Source of the DNA: Bacteroidales bacterium
Lineage (GTDB): Bacteria; Bacteroidota; Bacteroidia; Bacteroidales; PUMT01
NCBI GenBank assembly: GCA_007132365.1
Contig: SLOS01000103.1
Coordinates: 1 to 6,588 of the forward strand
Length of the DNA: 6,588 nucleotides
Reading direction: 5' to 3'
The number at the start of each line of letters is the position of its first letter. The first letter of the stretch is position 1. This document shows, in pieces, positions 6,413-6,588 of this stretch. Below the pieces are notes generated by a model. It was not told the DNA's origin. It did not search any database and saw only the letters and a list, made by a program, of their open reading frames with translations. The position numbers were made by a program, and so were the translations under genes.

Positions 6413-6588
6413 TATTTTGTATTCTTTTGATAGTATTTGATCATTTTCGGTATAATCTCAGTCAGATCTCCTATGATGGTATAATCGGCGATCTGATTGA
6501 TAGGAGCATCGGGATCGTTGTTGATGGAGATAATTATAGCGGACTGGTCCATGCCGGCCCTGTGCTGTATTTGTCCCGAGATGCCGCA
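6412..6588 (-). CDS. etfA: Electron transfer flavoprotein subunit alpha, C-terminal 58 residues
   Basis: The frame is open at the right edge and ends with TAA at 6414-6412. The 58 residues contain the FAD-binding signature GISGQIQHRAGM followed by INNDPDAPINQIADYTIIGD, the well-known C-terminal part of ETF alpha. The protein carries the FAD that accepts electrons from acyl-CoA dehydrogenases. Its stop overlaps the start of the next gene, which encodes such a dehydrogenase, so the two form a functional pair; etfB is expected upstream, outside the window. Whether this ETF is a bifurcating type cannot be judged from this fragment. Confidence 0.95.
   Translation of the reverse strand, partial: CGISGQIQHRAGMDQSAIIISINNDPDAPINQIADYTIIGDLTEIIPKMIKYYQKNTK

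Noticed and set aside
6128..6430. Plus-strand open frame of 100 codons
   Set aside because: It is opposite the N-terminal part of the acyl-CoA dehydrogenase and has no recognisable content.

Overview
The window looks like chromosomal DNA from a member of the Bacteroidetes, probably an anaerobe of the Bacteroidales/Marinilabiliales type. The main reason is the gene run DUF2520 protein, KdsC-type phosphatase, UbiA-family prenyltransferase and Maf, an order I know from Bacteroidetes chromosomes. The Maf sequence also has a Bacteroidetes-style C-terminal half, and most genes start behind A/T-rich leaders with no Shine-Dalgarno. No tRNA, rRNA, CRISPR or mobile element is visible. Every gene I can support lies on the minus strand, so transcription runs from high to low coordinates.

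Region 1 (6588 to 4694) is redox and acyl-CoA metabolism. The C-terminal end of electron transfer flavoprotein subunit alpha overlaps by one base (TAATG) the start of a large 572-residue acyl-CoA dehydrogenase. The ETF is the natural electron acceptor for that dehydrogenase.

Region 2 (4693 to 1651) is an envelope and housekeeping cluster. Its first gene is a 444-residue protein that joins a DUF2520 Rossmann-type protein to a KdsC-type HAD phosphatase, which I know as two separate neighbouring genes. It starts at a TTG codon directly after the dehydrogenase TGA and in the same frame. After a 132-base gap come a UbiA-family membrane prenyltransferase and, 7 bases further on, a Maf nucleotide pyrophosphatase.

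Region 3 (1650 to 1416) is a 235-base intergenic stretch. It holds a hairpin at the maf stop codon, a perfect 11-bp inverted repeat, and two back-to-back 16-bp palindromes of the form TGTTA-N6-TAACA just upstream of the next gene. The palindromes resemble tandem operators, with Rex (the NADH/NAD+ sensor) as the leading candidate.

Region 4 (1415 to 1) encodes a NuoE-like [2Fe-2S] protein and the first 303 residues of a NuoF-like flavoprotein. The pair is the NAD(H)-handling module of a soluble complex such as an NAD-linked or electron-bifurcating [FeFe]-hydrogenase or a formate dehydrogenase. The catalytic subunit would lie beyond the left edge.

The points most worth following up are the DUF2520-KdsC fusion with its unusual start, and the tandem palindromic operator in front of the NADH module.
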